From Symsagittifera roscoffensis (Eukaryota > Xenacoelomorpha > Acoela > Convolutidae): DNA of 64,000 nt. Below are positions 34,301 through 42,700 of this stretch, one piece after another. Under the pieces are notes generated by a model. The model made no database searches, was not told where the DNA came from, and saw nothing but the letters and a program-made list of their open reading frames with translations. The stretch is from the NCBI RefSeq assembly GCF_963678635.1, contig NC_087062.1:71641345-71705344 (forward strand), read 5' to 3'. The translations under genes and the position numbers were made by a program. Each line of letters starts with the position of its first letter. Position 1 is the first letter of the stretch.

Positions 34301-37300
34301 GAAGGGCGGATTTTCAAAAAAAATTCGAAAATTTTGACGACCTTTTTTTTTTTTTTAGGTCAACCAAATTGATTTTTGGAGCTCTCCCAAAGCATTTTTT
34401 TGCCCCCATTTTGGCTAAATTTTCTGCGCCGCAGGCAAATTTCTGAAAAAACAGTCAAAAAAGCCGTTTTTGGGCACTTTTTGAAAAATTTTGACAAAAA
34501 AATCGCGTTTTTTTTGGCGCGCGCTCCCCCTCAAAGTTAGTATATATTGGCGCCAAAGGCGCCTTTAGAAAAATTTTAGGGTCGGTCGGCCAAAAATGGA
34601 TTTCTGAAAAAGTATCAAAGGGGGACTCTTTGGGTCGGCAGGGGGTCGAATCCCTGAAGGGGGAAAGGCATCCGCCCCCCCCCCCGCCCCCCCTAAATCC
34701 GCCGCTGTATACAGGCATACAGAATAGAGTTTTTCAGATCTGAATTAGAAAGGTTGCTAGGTACGGGTAGTTTAAAACACGGAAAAGACGTTGAAAATTG
34801 CTTCTCAATAAAGTGGAGAAAAATCAATTATATTGGATTTCTATTATCTTTATCTATAAAAATGAAATAAAAAATCATTGATTTGCATTGAATTTTAATG
34901 TTTTAACATGATTTTTTTTATTTGATTATAATCGATTACTTTTTTTTATAGAGACAATGACAACAAAACTCAAATATAATCGAGTTTCATCTACGGAACT
35001 CTAGAGCGGGATTTGGTGGTCAGGCAGTTGATGATCATCTGCGTTCTCTGTGCTGCTGTTAATTGCTACCACTAGATCTCATTCAAGTTATATTTCTTGA
35101 CTTTATGTCCGGATCTTTGCCCGGATCTTTGTCCCGACTCTAACTCAATAATTTGATTTGATTTTGTGTTTGGCTCGCATTACGAGGCCAAACTGTGCAC
35201 TGAATAGGCGCACATTTTTGTGTATGTATGTTCCTGGATTCCATAGACAAACCTTTAAACTTGTTACAAAATGTTAGTGAATTCTACTTACCAAACTTCC
35301 GTGGATTCCACGTGCAAATAACTGTAACGTAAATTTTGTCGGCACATTTGTTGTGCCGCGGATTCCATAACAAGCGAATAAAGCTAGTTGTTCTGGATTC
35401 CGCAACTGTAAGTGTATTCCACAAAAAGTAAGCGGAATCCGCAATTTTAAGTGGAATCCGCAGAATTTGTAAGCGGAATCCGCAAACGTAAGCGGATTCC
35501 GCAAACTCTAAGTGGGTTCAGAATTTTGTTTATTACTGAACTTGCAAATGAACAATTAAAAGCTAGAGCTGGGATTCTTATCTATAGCAATGCGGAGTTC
35601 AAAGGCAAGGAATTAACCGTGGTCAGCGGGACCCACGAAGAAATTTCAAAAACATTTTTTAACTAAATCGGTGGATGTTACCTTTTAGTATTTTGGAAAC
35701 AAAACACCGAATAAGTTAATAATTTGGAGTCTCAGTGTTGAGAGTTTTTGGAAATACAACACATAGCATATCGCCAAGTTAGGCCAGTATTTGGGATTGC
35801 GTCAATCGCAAATACTGATTTTGGAAGCATAACGCCGGATAATATCAATATTTGTAGTCACTGGGTTGAGAGTCTATGGAAACACAACACACACCATATC
35901 GCCAATTTAGGTCAGTATTTGGGATTGCGTCAATACTAAATACTGATTTTGGAAGCTTAAAGCCGAATAAAATCAATATTTGTAGTCATTGGCTTGAGAG
36001 TGTTTGAAAACACAACGCACAGCATATTGCCGAATTAGTTCAGTATTTGGGGTTGCATCAGTATTTGGGATCGGTAGGTCAGTATTTGGGATCGAAGTTG
36101 AGATCGAAGTTGACAGGATTTGAGATCGAAGTTGGGTTGACAGGAGTTGAGACCAAACGTTTGGTATTTCAACTGGTAGTTGATCAATGTAGTAATTGAG
36201 ATTGATTTTCTGGTGACCAGTAATTAAGAGATATAATTTTAAACGCTATACTACACACACATATATGTAAACGAAATCCGCAAACAAAATGGGGATTCCA
36301 CTTACAATTTTCGGATTCCACTTACACGTTGCGGATTCCGCAACATCTCAGTTTAACTATACAAATGTCTTATTATATGTTTGCGGATTCCACAAACTGT
36401 TCTGGATTCCGCAAGTACGGTTGCGGGTTCCACAAAATCGCCTATTTTTGAAACGATTTTGAGCGGTACAATGTTTTAGGTATTTGTTTGCGCAATCCAA
36501 AACAGCAAAGAAGATCAAAGAAAATTAGCAAAGTTGCGGATTCCGCGACAAATCTGATTTTGGCCTATTGCGGAATCGTCTTACAATGCACAGAATGCAC
36601 AGTTTGGCCTCGTATTGCTAACCGAAATTTTAATTGCATTGTCCTTGTCTACAGAGCGTACAGGTTTTGAATGATATTTTTCAAACTGATCGAACTTGTT
36701 TTTTGGCAGAATATCTTGTTCGCAAAATTAGAATGCCAATCTTGGGTGCTGTTGCAGTCATAAAAATCTAAAAATCTATTAAAGTTATTTACGGAAAATT
36801 TTGAATTATGCACCATTTACACAAAATTGCAGAACACCTTGTAGCCTTTGTGAGACTGAAACATGGGCTATTGTTTTTTTTGTGCGTTGATTACAGGGAC
36901 ACGGAAAAAATTATCGGCTTTTGGCACGGGACTAAGTTGCCAATGGAAGCCATAGACAAGTGCGCCTAAAAATACAATCACTTGTAGTGGGATTCAGTGA
37001 CGGGAAAGCACTAATAGTGTTTAGCTACAAAAACGAGTTTTGCATTGTAATGCATGAAAGAACTGAACACTTCATAAGCGATCTTCTTTGTAAAAGACAC
37101 GATTAAATGCAGTTGAAGTCAATTGAAAAAAAAACTGAAAACGAAATAGAACTTTCATATTTTAAAGTTTTGAAAACCAAAAACATCATGGGGCAATTGG
37201 CTCACATTTTTTTCGACTTTTCTCATAGCAGTCAAATATTGACATTACTCACAAATTGAGTGCAGATGGCGCATGTATATTCTAGACATTTATTACTTTT

Positions 37301-39051
37301 TCAATAAACACCAAAACACTTTTTGCAGTAACAATTTTTAATGTTGTCTTTATTGGGACCAACCATTAGCAAAATATATGAATGTGTTCAAAATTATATT
37401 TGGAAAGTTTTCAAAATCAGTTTTTAATCCGATATCATCCCTTAAACATGTTATCAGCATGAATCTCGGCTAGTTGATAGTTTTCGTCTAACCGAGTATA
37501 TCGGGCAAGTGGGCAGTTCGTAGCAGGAATGACATGAATCTCGCCGCTGCATACACTATGAACATTCCCAGAATTGTTGCTCTCACTTCTGACACATACT
37601 CGTAGTTCGGGTCCAATTCCGTCTCGCAAAAGTAGTTCACGAGCACGAATGACAGGAAAGCCAGTAGTAAACGCGTGAGTCCCCACCCGGGAAAACTATG
37701 AGGGGGGCATCTGAAGGATAAACAACAAGGGTTCTTTTTTATTTCCCGCTCCTTATAGGTTTCGTTTATCGTCCGTTATGCGGCGATTTGGATAAATTAT
37801 ATCCCAAAAATTTAGTTCACTGAAATTGGGAAAGCATCAATCAGGGCGCCACCCTTCAGAAACTCGCCCCACTTTGCAGCTGTTTTATGATAACCCTTTC
37901 GAACATTATTTTTCCATTAACGCCTTATATATTGATTTTCAGGTGTTGTAGGTATATTTATTGATCTTAATGTATTTTGATTTTTAGACGAATACTAATT
38001 TTCAAAGAAAGTTGCGGAGAAAATGCGCGCAAAAGCTCGCCTGCAGAAAAGTCAATGCAATTTGTTTTTCTAGTCATTTTTCTACCAAATGAGTTATCCA
38101 ATTTGCCTATTTCAGTATGAATTTCGAACAAAGCAAAGTCCAAACGTATTTATACGGGGTCGAACAAATCTTTTTAAAAATGTCTGTCGAGACCGTCGCG
38201 AAAGCCAAAACGAATCGAATTTTGGTTGAGAAAGTCGAAACGACCGAAGCTGGGTCGAACTGAGCCGAACAAAGTCGAACACTTTTTTGTTTGGTCGAGA
38301 AAGTCGTAACAAACCAAAATTTGGTCAATAAAATTGAAAAACATAAGAATTTGAAAAAAAAACAAAAAGATACTGATTTTTGGTCGAGAAAGCCAAAACA
38401 AATCAAAATTTGGTCGAGTAACTTAAAAAAACACCAAAATTTGAAAAATCACAAAAAGATACTGAATTTTGGTCGAGAAACTCAAAACAAACCAAAATTT
38501 GGTCGAGAAAGTTTAAAAAACACCAAAATTTGAAAAACACCGAAAAGATACTGATTTTCGGTCGAGAAAGTCGAAACGAACCAAAATTTGGTCGAGAAAC
38601 TTAAAAAAACACCAAAATTTGAAAAAACCAAAAAGATACTGATTTTCGGTCGAGAAAGTCGAAACAAACCAAAATTTGGTCGAGAAAGTTGAAAAACACC
38701 AAAATTTGAAAAGTGCCAAAAAGATACTGATTTTTGGTCGAGAAAGTCGAAACATAAATTGTGAGCACCTCGCCGTGGGTCATTTTGTGTTTTGTTTGAA
38801 GAAACTTGGACTTTCAATCAGATCAAGCTACAATAAACGTCCTGAACTTTTTTGGAAATTTAATAAAAAATCTCCGGATTCTGTTCATTGTCCACGCACC
38901 TGATGTACCAGCAAAAAATGGAGGGACAATCATTATCCAGGGTCTTTCCCTGTATCGGGTGTTCTCGGTAGGATAAGAAGCGCCTGAATTTGTCGCATTT
39001 TTTCTTCTTTTCACGCACATTTGTCTCTTCGTAATCGCCAACAGATGACAT
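16131..39051 (-). CDS. SLC9B-type Na+/H+ (cation/proton) antiporter, NHA family
   Basis: Join on the minus strand: 39051-38900, 37710-37493, 31685-31500, 30847-30695, 26973-26805, 25788-25544, 24282-24130, 17322-17104, 16656-16504, 16339-16131. The sum is 1,857 nt, 618 residues. The family exchanges Na+ or Li+ for protons across membranes. Signatures seen: 'CPPH' at 52, 'PDILGMLLAGF' around 120, 'ILVRAGLSL', 'GISPAIIVPTML', the Asp-Asp pair at 251-252 (ion-binding site of CPA2-type antiporters), 'APLLFGLVGTEL' and 'LAWCPKATVQA'. All junctions are GT-AG and restore family residues; the exon 5/6 join is least certain. Known animal members are about 515-540 residues; the excess lies in the N-terminus, a basic loop in exon 8 and the C-tail. 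Any of the upstream exon 1-2 cassettes could replace C. B1 versus B2 paralogue was not resolved. Confidence 0.9.
16504..16656 (-). CDS. SLC9B exon 9
   Basis: Acceptor after 'gatgtgttgtag'. The split codon restores 'PKATVQAIMGRVPL', a hallmark of the family, followed by an acidic, charged loop ('LEEKAEESGD', 'REDHKHEFQ'). The donor (A|GTTTTC) is weak, but it is the only GT in the relevant stretch that keeps the phase, and it joins into exon 10 in frame. Confidence 0.85.
17104..17322 (-). CDS. SLC9B exon 8, with a basic loop insertion
   Basis: Acceptor after 'ggcgtgcttcag'; donor G|GTTGGC. It encodes a helix ('LIIIFGVVIRCVWAFVV') and 'LKECIFVALAWCPK', which matches the family's 'EKIFISFAWLPK'. 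Between them is a stretch of about 35 residues ('CCKKRTGRGRGNRPGG' and beyond) that has no counterpart in the vertebrate SLC9B proteins known to me. The reading frame is open across it. Confidence 0.87.
18140..18230. repeat. Short palindromic repeat, copy 1
   Basis: Contains the inverted repeat 'cagccttaatcaaggctg', flanked by 'gacggt' and 'aaccgaataagaacc'. The same arrangement recurs at 23,140-23,215. Probably an end of a MITE or other small mobile element. Confidence 0.5.
18400..19087 (-). pseudogene. BEL/Pao integrase, several frames
   Basis: Zinc-binding Cys residues ('CATCRKRKD'), the core with 'GCGFFWTLA' (family form is a Gly-x-Asp-Phe-Phe-Gly-Pro block, so the first catalytic aspartate appears mutated here), a second block around 'TIWSVNGMN' (family Asp replaced by Val) and a glutamate-containing 'VGAEKEI'. 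At least two catalytic aspartates look lost, in addition to frameshifts. Clearly non-functional. Confidence 0.75.
19467..20340 (-). repeat. BEL/Pao internal tandem duplication, copy 1
   Basis: Starts at 'gaactaaatctctcccaattg' and matches 20,344-21,210 base for base, with only scattered substitutions and small indels. It includes the RNase H-like segment and the segment upstream of it in pol. Confidence 0.9.
20344..21210 (-). repeat. BEL/Pao internal tandem duplication, copy 2
   Basis: Direct neighbour of copy 1. The high identity shows the duplication is younger than most other decay in the element. Copy 2 continues, at 21.2 kb, into the RT segment, while copy 1 continues into the integrase side. 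Confidence 0.9.
21890..22135 (-). pseudogene. Possible gag-like open segment upstream of BEL/Pao pol
   Basis: On the minus strand, about 65 codons with a single stop encode a basic, helix-prone segment ('RRYSANLDILKTRRKL', 'LKLKKLQSRLQAEALRR'). The position just upstream of pol and the Lys/Arg/Leu composition would suit the gag N-terminal region, but there is no diagnostic motif. Confidence 0.3.
23140..23215. repeat. Short palindromic repeat, copy 2
   Basis: 'gacggtcagccttattcaag' followed by 'gttgaacc'; the partner of 18,140-18,230. It lies about 50 bp from the tRNA-like sequence that starts at 23,262. Confidence 0.5.
23262..23345 (-). pseudogene. tRNA-derived sequence (Ser/Leu-like), degenerate
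   Basis: On the minus strand there is an A-box match 'TGGCTGAGCGG', then about 43 nt later a perfect B-box 'GGTTCGAATCC', and a run of T that could end Pol III transcription. Spacing and the extra bases before the T arm resemble tRNA-Ser or tRNA-Leu with a long variable arm. The acceptor arms do not pair and the T stem has two mismatches, so this is a tRNA pseudogene or the head of a SINE, not a working tRNA. Confidence 0.5.
24130..24282 (-). CDS. SLC9B exon 7
   Basis: Acceptor after 'catgtatttag'; donor A|GTGAGT, the strongest in the gene. It encodes 'VSASFADAWSFVAPLLFGLVG' and 'TELILDELI', which aligns with the family's 'QPLLFGLIGAEV' helix. The join with exon 6 makes a split Ser codon in family register. 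Confidence 0.9.
24911..24928 (+). repeat. Poly-G run
   Basis: Eighteen consecutive G in intron 6. Length is likely to be unreliable in the assembly. Confidence 0.9.
25544..25788 (-). CDS. SLC9B exon 6
   Basis: Encodes two helices, 'VLYMCVGFCLVLSGVFWWVPP' without its first residue and 'FFLLLLAALSFIIVSKFYNQ', separated by an acidic then basic loop ('TEVETEEKYISF', 'RNNRIR'). The second helix plus 'GVGPLASVVTAF' fits the family's 'GGLCTLVMAF' segment. Donor A|GTTAGT. The start is placed at the only AG that leaves an open frame ('gggggaacaag'), which needs a phase-2 donor in exon 5. Confidence 0.85.
26805..26973 (-). CDS. SLC9B exon 5, ion-binding Asp pair
   Basis: Acceptor after 'tatgtttctttcag'. 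'NGLPPLIITAASMDDIS' carries the Asp-Asp pair (residues 251-252) that binds the transported ion in electrogenic NHA proteins, followed by 'ALFAYSLI' and a further helix. The donor is uncertain. GTTAGT at 26,808 looks better, but gives the wrong phase for exon 6. GTTGTT at 26,804 keeps the frame and is used here. Confidence 0.85.
27262..27400. repeat. Intron 4 direct repeat, right half
   Basis: Imperfect direct repeat with 30,462-30,600. Both share 'tattccgctgggaaatctg', then 'gatcacgt', then a 'cttttgc...cgat' pattern. The copies sit 3,200 bp apart, close to the two ends of intron 4. Confidence 0.45.
27400..30460. other. Intron 4 body, no recognised feature
   Basis: AT-rich, frequent A and T runs, no coding frame with recognisable content. 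It contains one short tandem repeat (29,226-29,296, listed separately). It is bracketed by the two imperfect direct repeats, so it could be the body of an old insertion, but no element family was recognised. Confidence 0.45.
29226..29296 (+). repeat. Three-copy short tandem repeat
   Basis: 'attgtaggatctgataaaa' occurs three times in about 70 bp, the first and third preceded by 'tctt'. Local duplication only. Confidence 0.85.
30462..30600. repeat. Intron 4 direct repeat, left half (gene 5' side)
   Basis: Partner of 27,262-27,400, about 100 nt downstream of the exon 4 donor on the gene strand. Confidence 0.45.
30695..30847 (-). CDS. SLC9B exon 4
   Basis: Acceptor after 'tgatgttttcag', donor G|GTGAGA. 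It encodes 'VVVEATIVAMMAW', then an aromatic helix 'FTLAWAYMFGFIICGISPA' and 'IIVPTMLKIQQQGY'. The 'GISPAIIVPTML' block matches the family's 'GAVSPAVVVPSML', the discontinuous helix of CPA2-type antiporters. It is one of the most recognisable exons. Confidence 0.93.
30871..31298 (-). mobile_element. hAT-like MITE in intron 3, intact 8-bp target duplication
   Basis: 428 bp, bounded by the direct repeat 'ctctgact' (30863-30870 and 31299-31306). The right end '...gatccgcccctg' is the reverse complement of the family's 'caggggcggatc' end; the left end is worn. An 8-bp target duplication plus CAGGGGCGG-type ends indicate the hAT superfamily. No coding capacity. The inner edge lies only 24 bp from exon 4's first base. 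Confidence 0.85.
31500..31685 (-). CDS. SLC9B exon 3 (first constant exon)
   Basis: The first base completes the Gly codon of 'PDILG'. It encodes 'MLLAGFVLSNCLPFIRTI', then 'FAFSIILVRAGLSLNL', both family signatures ('GMLLAGF', 'ILVRAGLGL'). The donor CAG|GTCACA is weak after position 4, but phase and protein register fit exon 4. All exon-2 cassettes end in the same phase and so could join here. Confidence 0.92.
32490..32881 (+). mobile_element. hAT-like MITE, rearranged 3' end
   Basis: Begins 'caggggcggatctaggattt' and follows the family consensus to about 32,816. Bases 32,820-32,874 then run backwards over the element's own 'ccctaaaatttttctaaagg' region, giving a hairpin in place of the normal right end. 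No target duplication is visible. It touches the next MITE at 32,882. Confidence 0.75.
32882..33231. mobile_element. 350-bp MITE with long inverted repeats (Tc1/mariner-like ends)
   Basis: Ends are 'cagtgctgatttaaattat' and its inverted partner 'ataatttaaaacagcactg'. The inverted similarity continues inward for about 120 bp, including 'caaattgggttaag' against 'cttaacccaatttg' and 'agaacaaaagttgct' against 'agcaacttttgttct'. CAGTGCTG ends beside TA are typical of Tc1/mariner-derived MITEs. The left TA is offset by two bases. Confidence 0.7.
33780..34080 (+). other. C-rich, G-poor strand-asymmetric block
   Basis: About 300 bp made mostly of C, A and T with very few G, containing many runs of three to six C such as 'accccccaccccagtcccc'. 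Composition is unlike everything around it. On the gene (minus) strand it is G-rich. There is no open frame of interest and no sub-repeat with a fixed period beyond a doubled 'gccaattt'. Confidence 0.7.
34173..34240 (+). repeat. CATA microsatellite
   Basis: Runs of 'cata' with 'catg' variants, next to the hAT-like MITE at 34,269. It explains the Thr/His/Tyr-rich open frame here. Confidence 0.9.
34269..34707 (+). mobile_element. hAT-like MITE, complete (439 bp)
   Basis: The best copy in the window. It begins 'caggggcggatctagg' and ends '...cctaaatccgccgctg', near-inverted ends. It is flanked by a perfect 8-bp target duplication, 'tatacagg', at 34261-34268 and 34708-34715. Internal G and C runs lie just inside each end. 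No coding capacity. Confidence 0.92.
35182..36613. mobile_element. 1.4-kb TIR element, 'ACGAGGCC' family, in cassette C
   Basis: Terminal inverted repeats 'acgaggccaaactgtgca' and 'tgcacagtttggcctcgt', flanked by 'att' on both sides (a possible 3-bp target duplication). It carries many copies of the near-palindrome 'ttgcggaatccgcaa' near each end and a 127-bp tandem repeat in the middle. No transposase frame. Short relatives lie at 45,702 and 46,618. Confidence 0.7.
35745..36100. repeat. 127-bp tandem repeat, about three copies
   Basis: Each unit contains 'cagtatttgggattgcgtca' and 'atatcaatatttgtagtca'. The landmark recurs at about 35,786, 35,913 and 36,040. The same repeat, with about three copies, is in the A segment at 60,130-60,480. 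Confidence 0.8.
37493..37710 (-). CDS. SLC9B exon 2, cassette C
   Basis: Acceptor after 'gtttatccttcag', donor CG|GTTAGA. It encodes residues 51-124: 'RCPPHSFPGWGLTRLLL', a helix, an acidic loop ('CETELDPNYEYVSE') and a second helix 'ILGMFIVYAAARFMSFLL' ending 'HLPDILG'. 'CPPH' and 'LPDILGMLLAGF' (with exon 3) are family features. The first two helices of the transporter are encoded here. Confidence 0.9.
38340..38760. repeat. 88/89-bp minisatellite in intron 1C, five copies
   Basis: 'ggtcgagaaagtc' begins a unit at 38,382, 38,471, 38,560, 38,648 and 38,736. Each unit has an internal half repeat ('ggtcgagaaagtt'). The period leaves several minus frames open, giving Phe/Ser/Leu-rich apparent proteins that are artefacts of the repeat. 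The A copy has four units. Confidence 0.92.
38900..39051 (-). CDS. SLC9B exon 1 with start codon, cassette C
   Basis: ATG at 39,051, giving 'MSSVGDYEETNVREKKKKCD' and on through 'FLSYREHPI' to 'CWYIR', where the donor CAG|GTGCGT splits the Arg codon. It is hydrophilic, basic and cytosolic in prediction. The start is supported by conservation of the same ATG and downstream residues in all cassettes. No promoter element was recognised upstream. Confidence 0.87.
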
Positions 39052-39209
39052 CAGATCGAATTAAATTTTTAAAATTATTTTTATCTTCAATTCAATTTCA
39101 AAAGCTACACTTTTTTTGTAGTTTGAAAAAGTCAAGACCACTAATGGACAAAAGTAAACAAGCACTCAAGTTTTTACGCTTTTTAAGGCTTACTGAAGTT
39201 AGCACATGA

Positions 39210-41200
39210 CCGACAGCAAATTATTCTATTTACCCTTTTTGAACATATCAGTTTTTTCTTATTTCAAGGACTTTACCAGTTAAAGCCTGGTCTCAAAATA
39301 TCGGTTTTTACTATATACAATTGATTTTTGCCACTGTGAGAAGTTTTGCTGAGCCTGAGTTTCAAAAAAATATATAAAACTTATTAAACGCGATTCATTG
39401 CAGTTTTTTTCTCATTACATTTGAAATGGATTTGTTAAGTCAACGTGCTTCTTACTACAGACGGTACAAAAACTTTTAGGATGTGAAAAAAAACGTTTAA
39501 TTTTCTGACATAGAAAATTGGTAGCGAAACAGTTTGATATCGACCTTGATATCAAAAACCAGGTTACCTTAGATCATTTGTTTTTGGTCGTTGCAAATTT
39601 TTTGCAGGAATTCTTAGGAGACAAGTGGGCAAAAACAAGCATAATTTCATGTTTTTTCTCTAAAATGCCTGTTTTCAACAAAGAACTGGGACAATTTTGA
39701 CATGGAATTTAAGCAAAATTTTTAAATAGATCAAGAGCAAATGATGAGAGCTGCCCTCTATGAAATTATCAAAATTTGGCATACCCTTTTTTTTGGATCT
39801 GAAATTGCCAGTTTTTACCATCTCAGCCTGATGAAAATTTTATGCGTCTTGAAAAACTATTTGCAGATGATAACAATTGGCATTTTCAGACCCGGAAAAA
39901 ACTGGTAAAAGCTTAGAATTAAAAATTGATACTTTCACTGAAAGTATTTTAGATTATTTGCTGCCGGTCGACTTAAAAATTCTGCTAAAATTAAAAAATA
40001 CCATTGTCTAAAATAGTCTTTGAAGTTAGGTTTTTTAGAGAGTAAAAACCTGAATTTGCTTTTATACTGGAGAAAAAAAGTAACGCAACTAGAGAAATTA
40101 AAAACAAAAAATTCGGGAAACTTTTTGAAATATCATATAAAATTGGTTACTTCTATTTTGGTTTTGCCCGGAGATAGTGATATACCTAGATTTTTTTTCA
40201 ATCAAAAAAAGTCACAAACCTCTAGGTTAAAAAAATTTAAAAAAAGCTCATTTTTCAAAACTTTTATCGAAAATTTTTTCGCAGTTTTTGCAAAATTTTC
40301 TGAGCCGAGCGAGAAAACGTAACGTGAATTTGCACTTCTCAAAGAACGAAACAAAGATTTTTGGTTCTTACTAGTTTTTTACGGATCGAATTCTACGAAC
40401 TTTGTGTCATTTGATGGAAGCGGTTTACTGTCTGTCAGATTTCAATTTTTTTCTGTTTCAATTCACGAGTCAGGCAAAAATATGTTTCTAACGTTTTGTT
40501 TTCTAACAAGGAATGAAACGAATTTATGATCACAGGGTTTAATAACAAATTTTTTTTTGAATTTTGAAAAAGGTTTGGTTTTGTTACTTTTTCTCCAGTA
40601 TAATTTTGTTTTGTACACTAGTGTAAAATTTCTCCAAAAACCACATTACAAGTAAGCATTGCAAAGAGTAAGAACTTGAATTTGCAAATGCAATTGGTCC
40701 TTAGCGTAAAGGTCAAAGTGAGTTTACATGTGCGAAAGAAAAACAAACATAGCTGAAAACTGTTTCTTGAGTTATCACTAGGCCGTAGCAAAGCAATACC
40801 AGCCAATGTATGCATCAAAGGTCTTAGAAATTTTATCTTTTGCATATTAAAATATTTCGGTACACTATTAGTCTAGTGCACTGCTGGGAGTTGTTGCATA
40901 GTTGTTGTTATATTTCAGTATATTAAAAGATCTTTTGCACACTTTAGAGTTGCATCGAGCTACTAATGTATATCAAATTGCTAGTAGCAAAATTAAATTG
41001 AAGGATAGATGTTATGAACCACGCATCTTTCAACCAATGATTTACGTATCATGAAGTTAATCAGAAACTTCAAAATAAGACAAATGTTTCTACAAAACTT
41101 GCTAAGTACACCTTAGTTCAAAAATTGAAACATCTTTTTGCATGCACTGCTCACTAGCTCTTTGTTAAAACTTCATTACGAGTACAAACCAAAGTTTTTG
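39210..41200. other. Sequence upstream of exon 1C, no recognised gene
   Basis: 39,209-39,465 matches 63,741-63,997 (right flank of the A copy). Beyond that the stretch is AT-rich with no recognised coding frame. Promoter signals for cassette C should lie here, but no TATA or initiator could be singled out in such AT-rich sequence. Confidence 0.5.
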
Positions 41201-41214
41201 TGAAATTTGAGCGC

Positions 41215-41710
41215 TTTCCGCAACAGACTGAAAACAGATTTGACGTGGAATCCGCAACAGTGATAATTTTCTTTGATCTTATTGCTGTTTTAGATTCCAC
41301 AAACAATTAGATAAAAAACTGTACCGCTAAAGTATGCGGAATCCGGAACAATTTCTGGGACCTCTATAAAAACAATAGTATAGATGCATATTCACAATAC
41401 ACTGTCACTGAGTCTGTCACTGTAATTGGAATCCTCAAAATGTAGGCGGAATCCCCAACTTGTACGCGGAACCTACAAATTGTAGGGGCAATCAGCAAAA
41501 TGTCAGCAGAAGTCGCATAAATTTCTTGTGCAATTTTGTTTGTTGTGGAAACCGCGGCAAAGCTAATTTGCCGACAAAAATTACGTTACAGATACTTGAG
41601 CTTACATTTTGGAACATGTAATCAAAGACTTGTACCTGGATTCCAGTGACCTACACATCAAACTGTGCGCCTCTCCAGTGCATAATTTGGCCTCGTAGCA
41701 TCGAAAATAA
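41215..41710. mobile_element. Worn relative of the 'ACGAGGCC' TIR element
   Basis: Several 'ggaatccgcaac'-type motifs, then 'aaactgtgcgcctctccagtg' and 'ataatttggcctcgta', which resembles the right end of the family. A matching left end was not found. Confidence 0.45.
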
Positions 41711-42024
41711 GTAACTTTGGACCAAGCAGAGCATAATTGTCCTGGGTTGGCAATCCTACAAAAACTTTCCCTCTCTTAGTACCTGAATTTAATATTGCAG
41801 ATAAATTTATAAATAACTAATTCTACTCTACTTTTTTACAACGTTGTTTTAAAATCGTTTTTTAAAAATAATTTTTCATTTTGCCCTAGAATTACAAACA
41901 ATAGTTCATGAAACTTTTAGACGGTTCAAACTAATTTTTAATTAGATTTATACTATATAAAAAAAGATTAATTACATTCGATTTATTTAAATAATTTTTT
42001 TAATTATGTATATTGAAAATTTGA

Positions 42025-42700
42025 ATTCAGAGAACCGACTTCTTCAGTGGAGTATACTTTTGTTTATTGAAATTTTGGTAAATTCAAGTACTATTCCGAT
42101 AACCGGACTTTTACTCTATTGAAAATCTACCTACGGTTTTTCTGCATTTTCTTCGAAAGTCGGAAGAAAAAGATTATTCGTATCAAGACTGCTTGTGTGT
42201 TTTCAAATCAGGGTTGAAATTCAGATGTTTCCAGAAAAAGCAACGATTGTTTTTTATTGGAAACCTTACCGCCGTTTCTTAACAAAATACGAAGGGGTAT
42301 AAATTGAAACTTAATTGGATCATTTAGCCTGCATCAACTTTCCTAACTTTTTGAGCTGAGTTTATGAAATCCTGGAACTTTCAAGTGCTTTAAAGATCCC
42401 AATTTGGCCTGAACAGTGCTAACTTGAAATCCTTGATAACAGCAAAGTTAATAATCACTGATAATTTTTCATTTTACATTTGTGCTCAAAACATTGATAC
42501 TTTTTAGATGCTTGACACAATTGATTTTTTGAAATTGGTTTGCATATAAAAATCAGCATTTTTATTCCGTCACTTTCTTTGAAACGGTTCATGCTCGACG
42601 GGTTTATTGTCAATTAATTTTAGCTCATGACAAGTGAAAGTATCGGCATTTCGCGATAAGGAAGCTGAAACTATACGATCAAACTTTTATTTTTTCAAAC
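42025..42700. repeat. Diverged 0.7-kb direct repeat, copy 1
   Basis: Pairs with 43,583-44,275. Shared landmarks, with substitutions, include 'gcctgcatcaact' and 'acgggtttattgtcaatt'. No coding capacity, family unknown. Confidence 0.7.

Larger units (their letters stand above)
34735..39208. repeat. Duplicated segment holding cassette C
   Basis: Matches 58,780-63,740 almost base for base apart from insertions (a foldback element and a MITE in the other copy) and minisatellite copy number. The left limit is set at 'agatctgaattaga', because the D/A junction at 58,780 starts there. Similarity to the A copy continues to the right of 39,208 to at least 39,465. Confidence 0.9.

Noticed and set aside
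16400-38000. CRISPR arrays, operons or bacterial genes
   Set aside because: Spliceosomal introns, retroelements and MITEs show eukaryotic nuclear DNA. The tandem repeats here have no repeat-spacer pattern.
38107-38817. Several overlapping minus-strand open frames of 60-111 codons rich in Phe, Ser and Leu
   Set aside because: They are read through an 88/89-bp minisatellite whose composition lacks stops in several frames. The same happens at 62,743-63,345.
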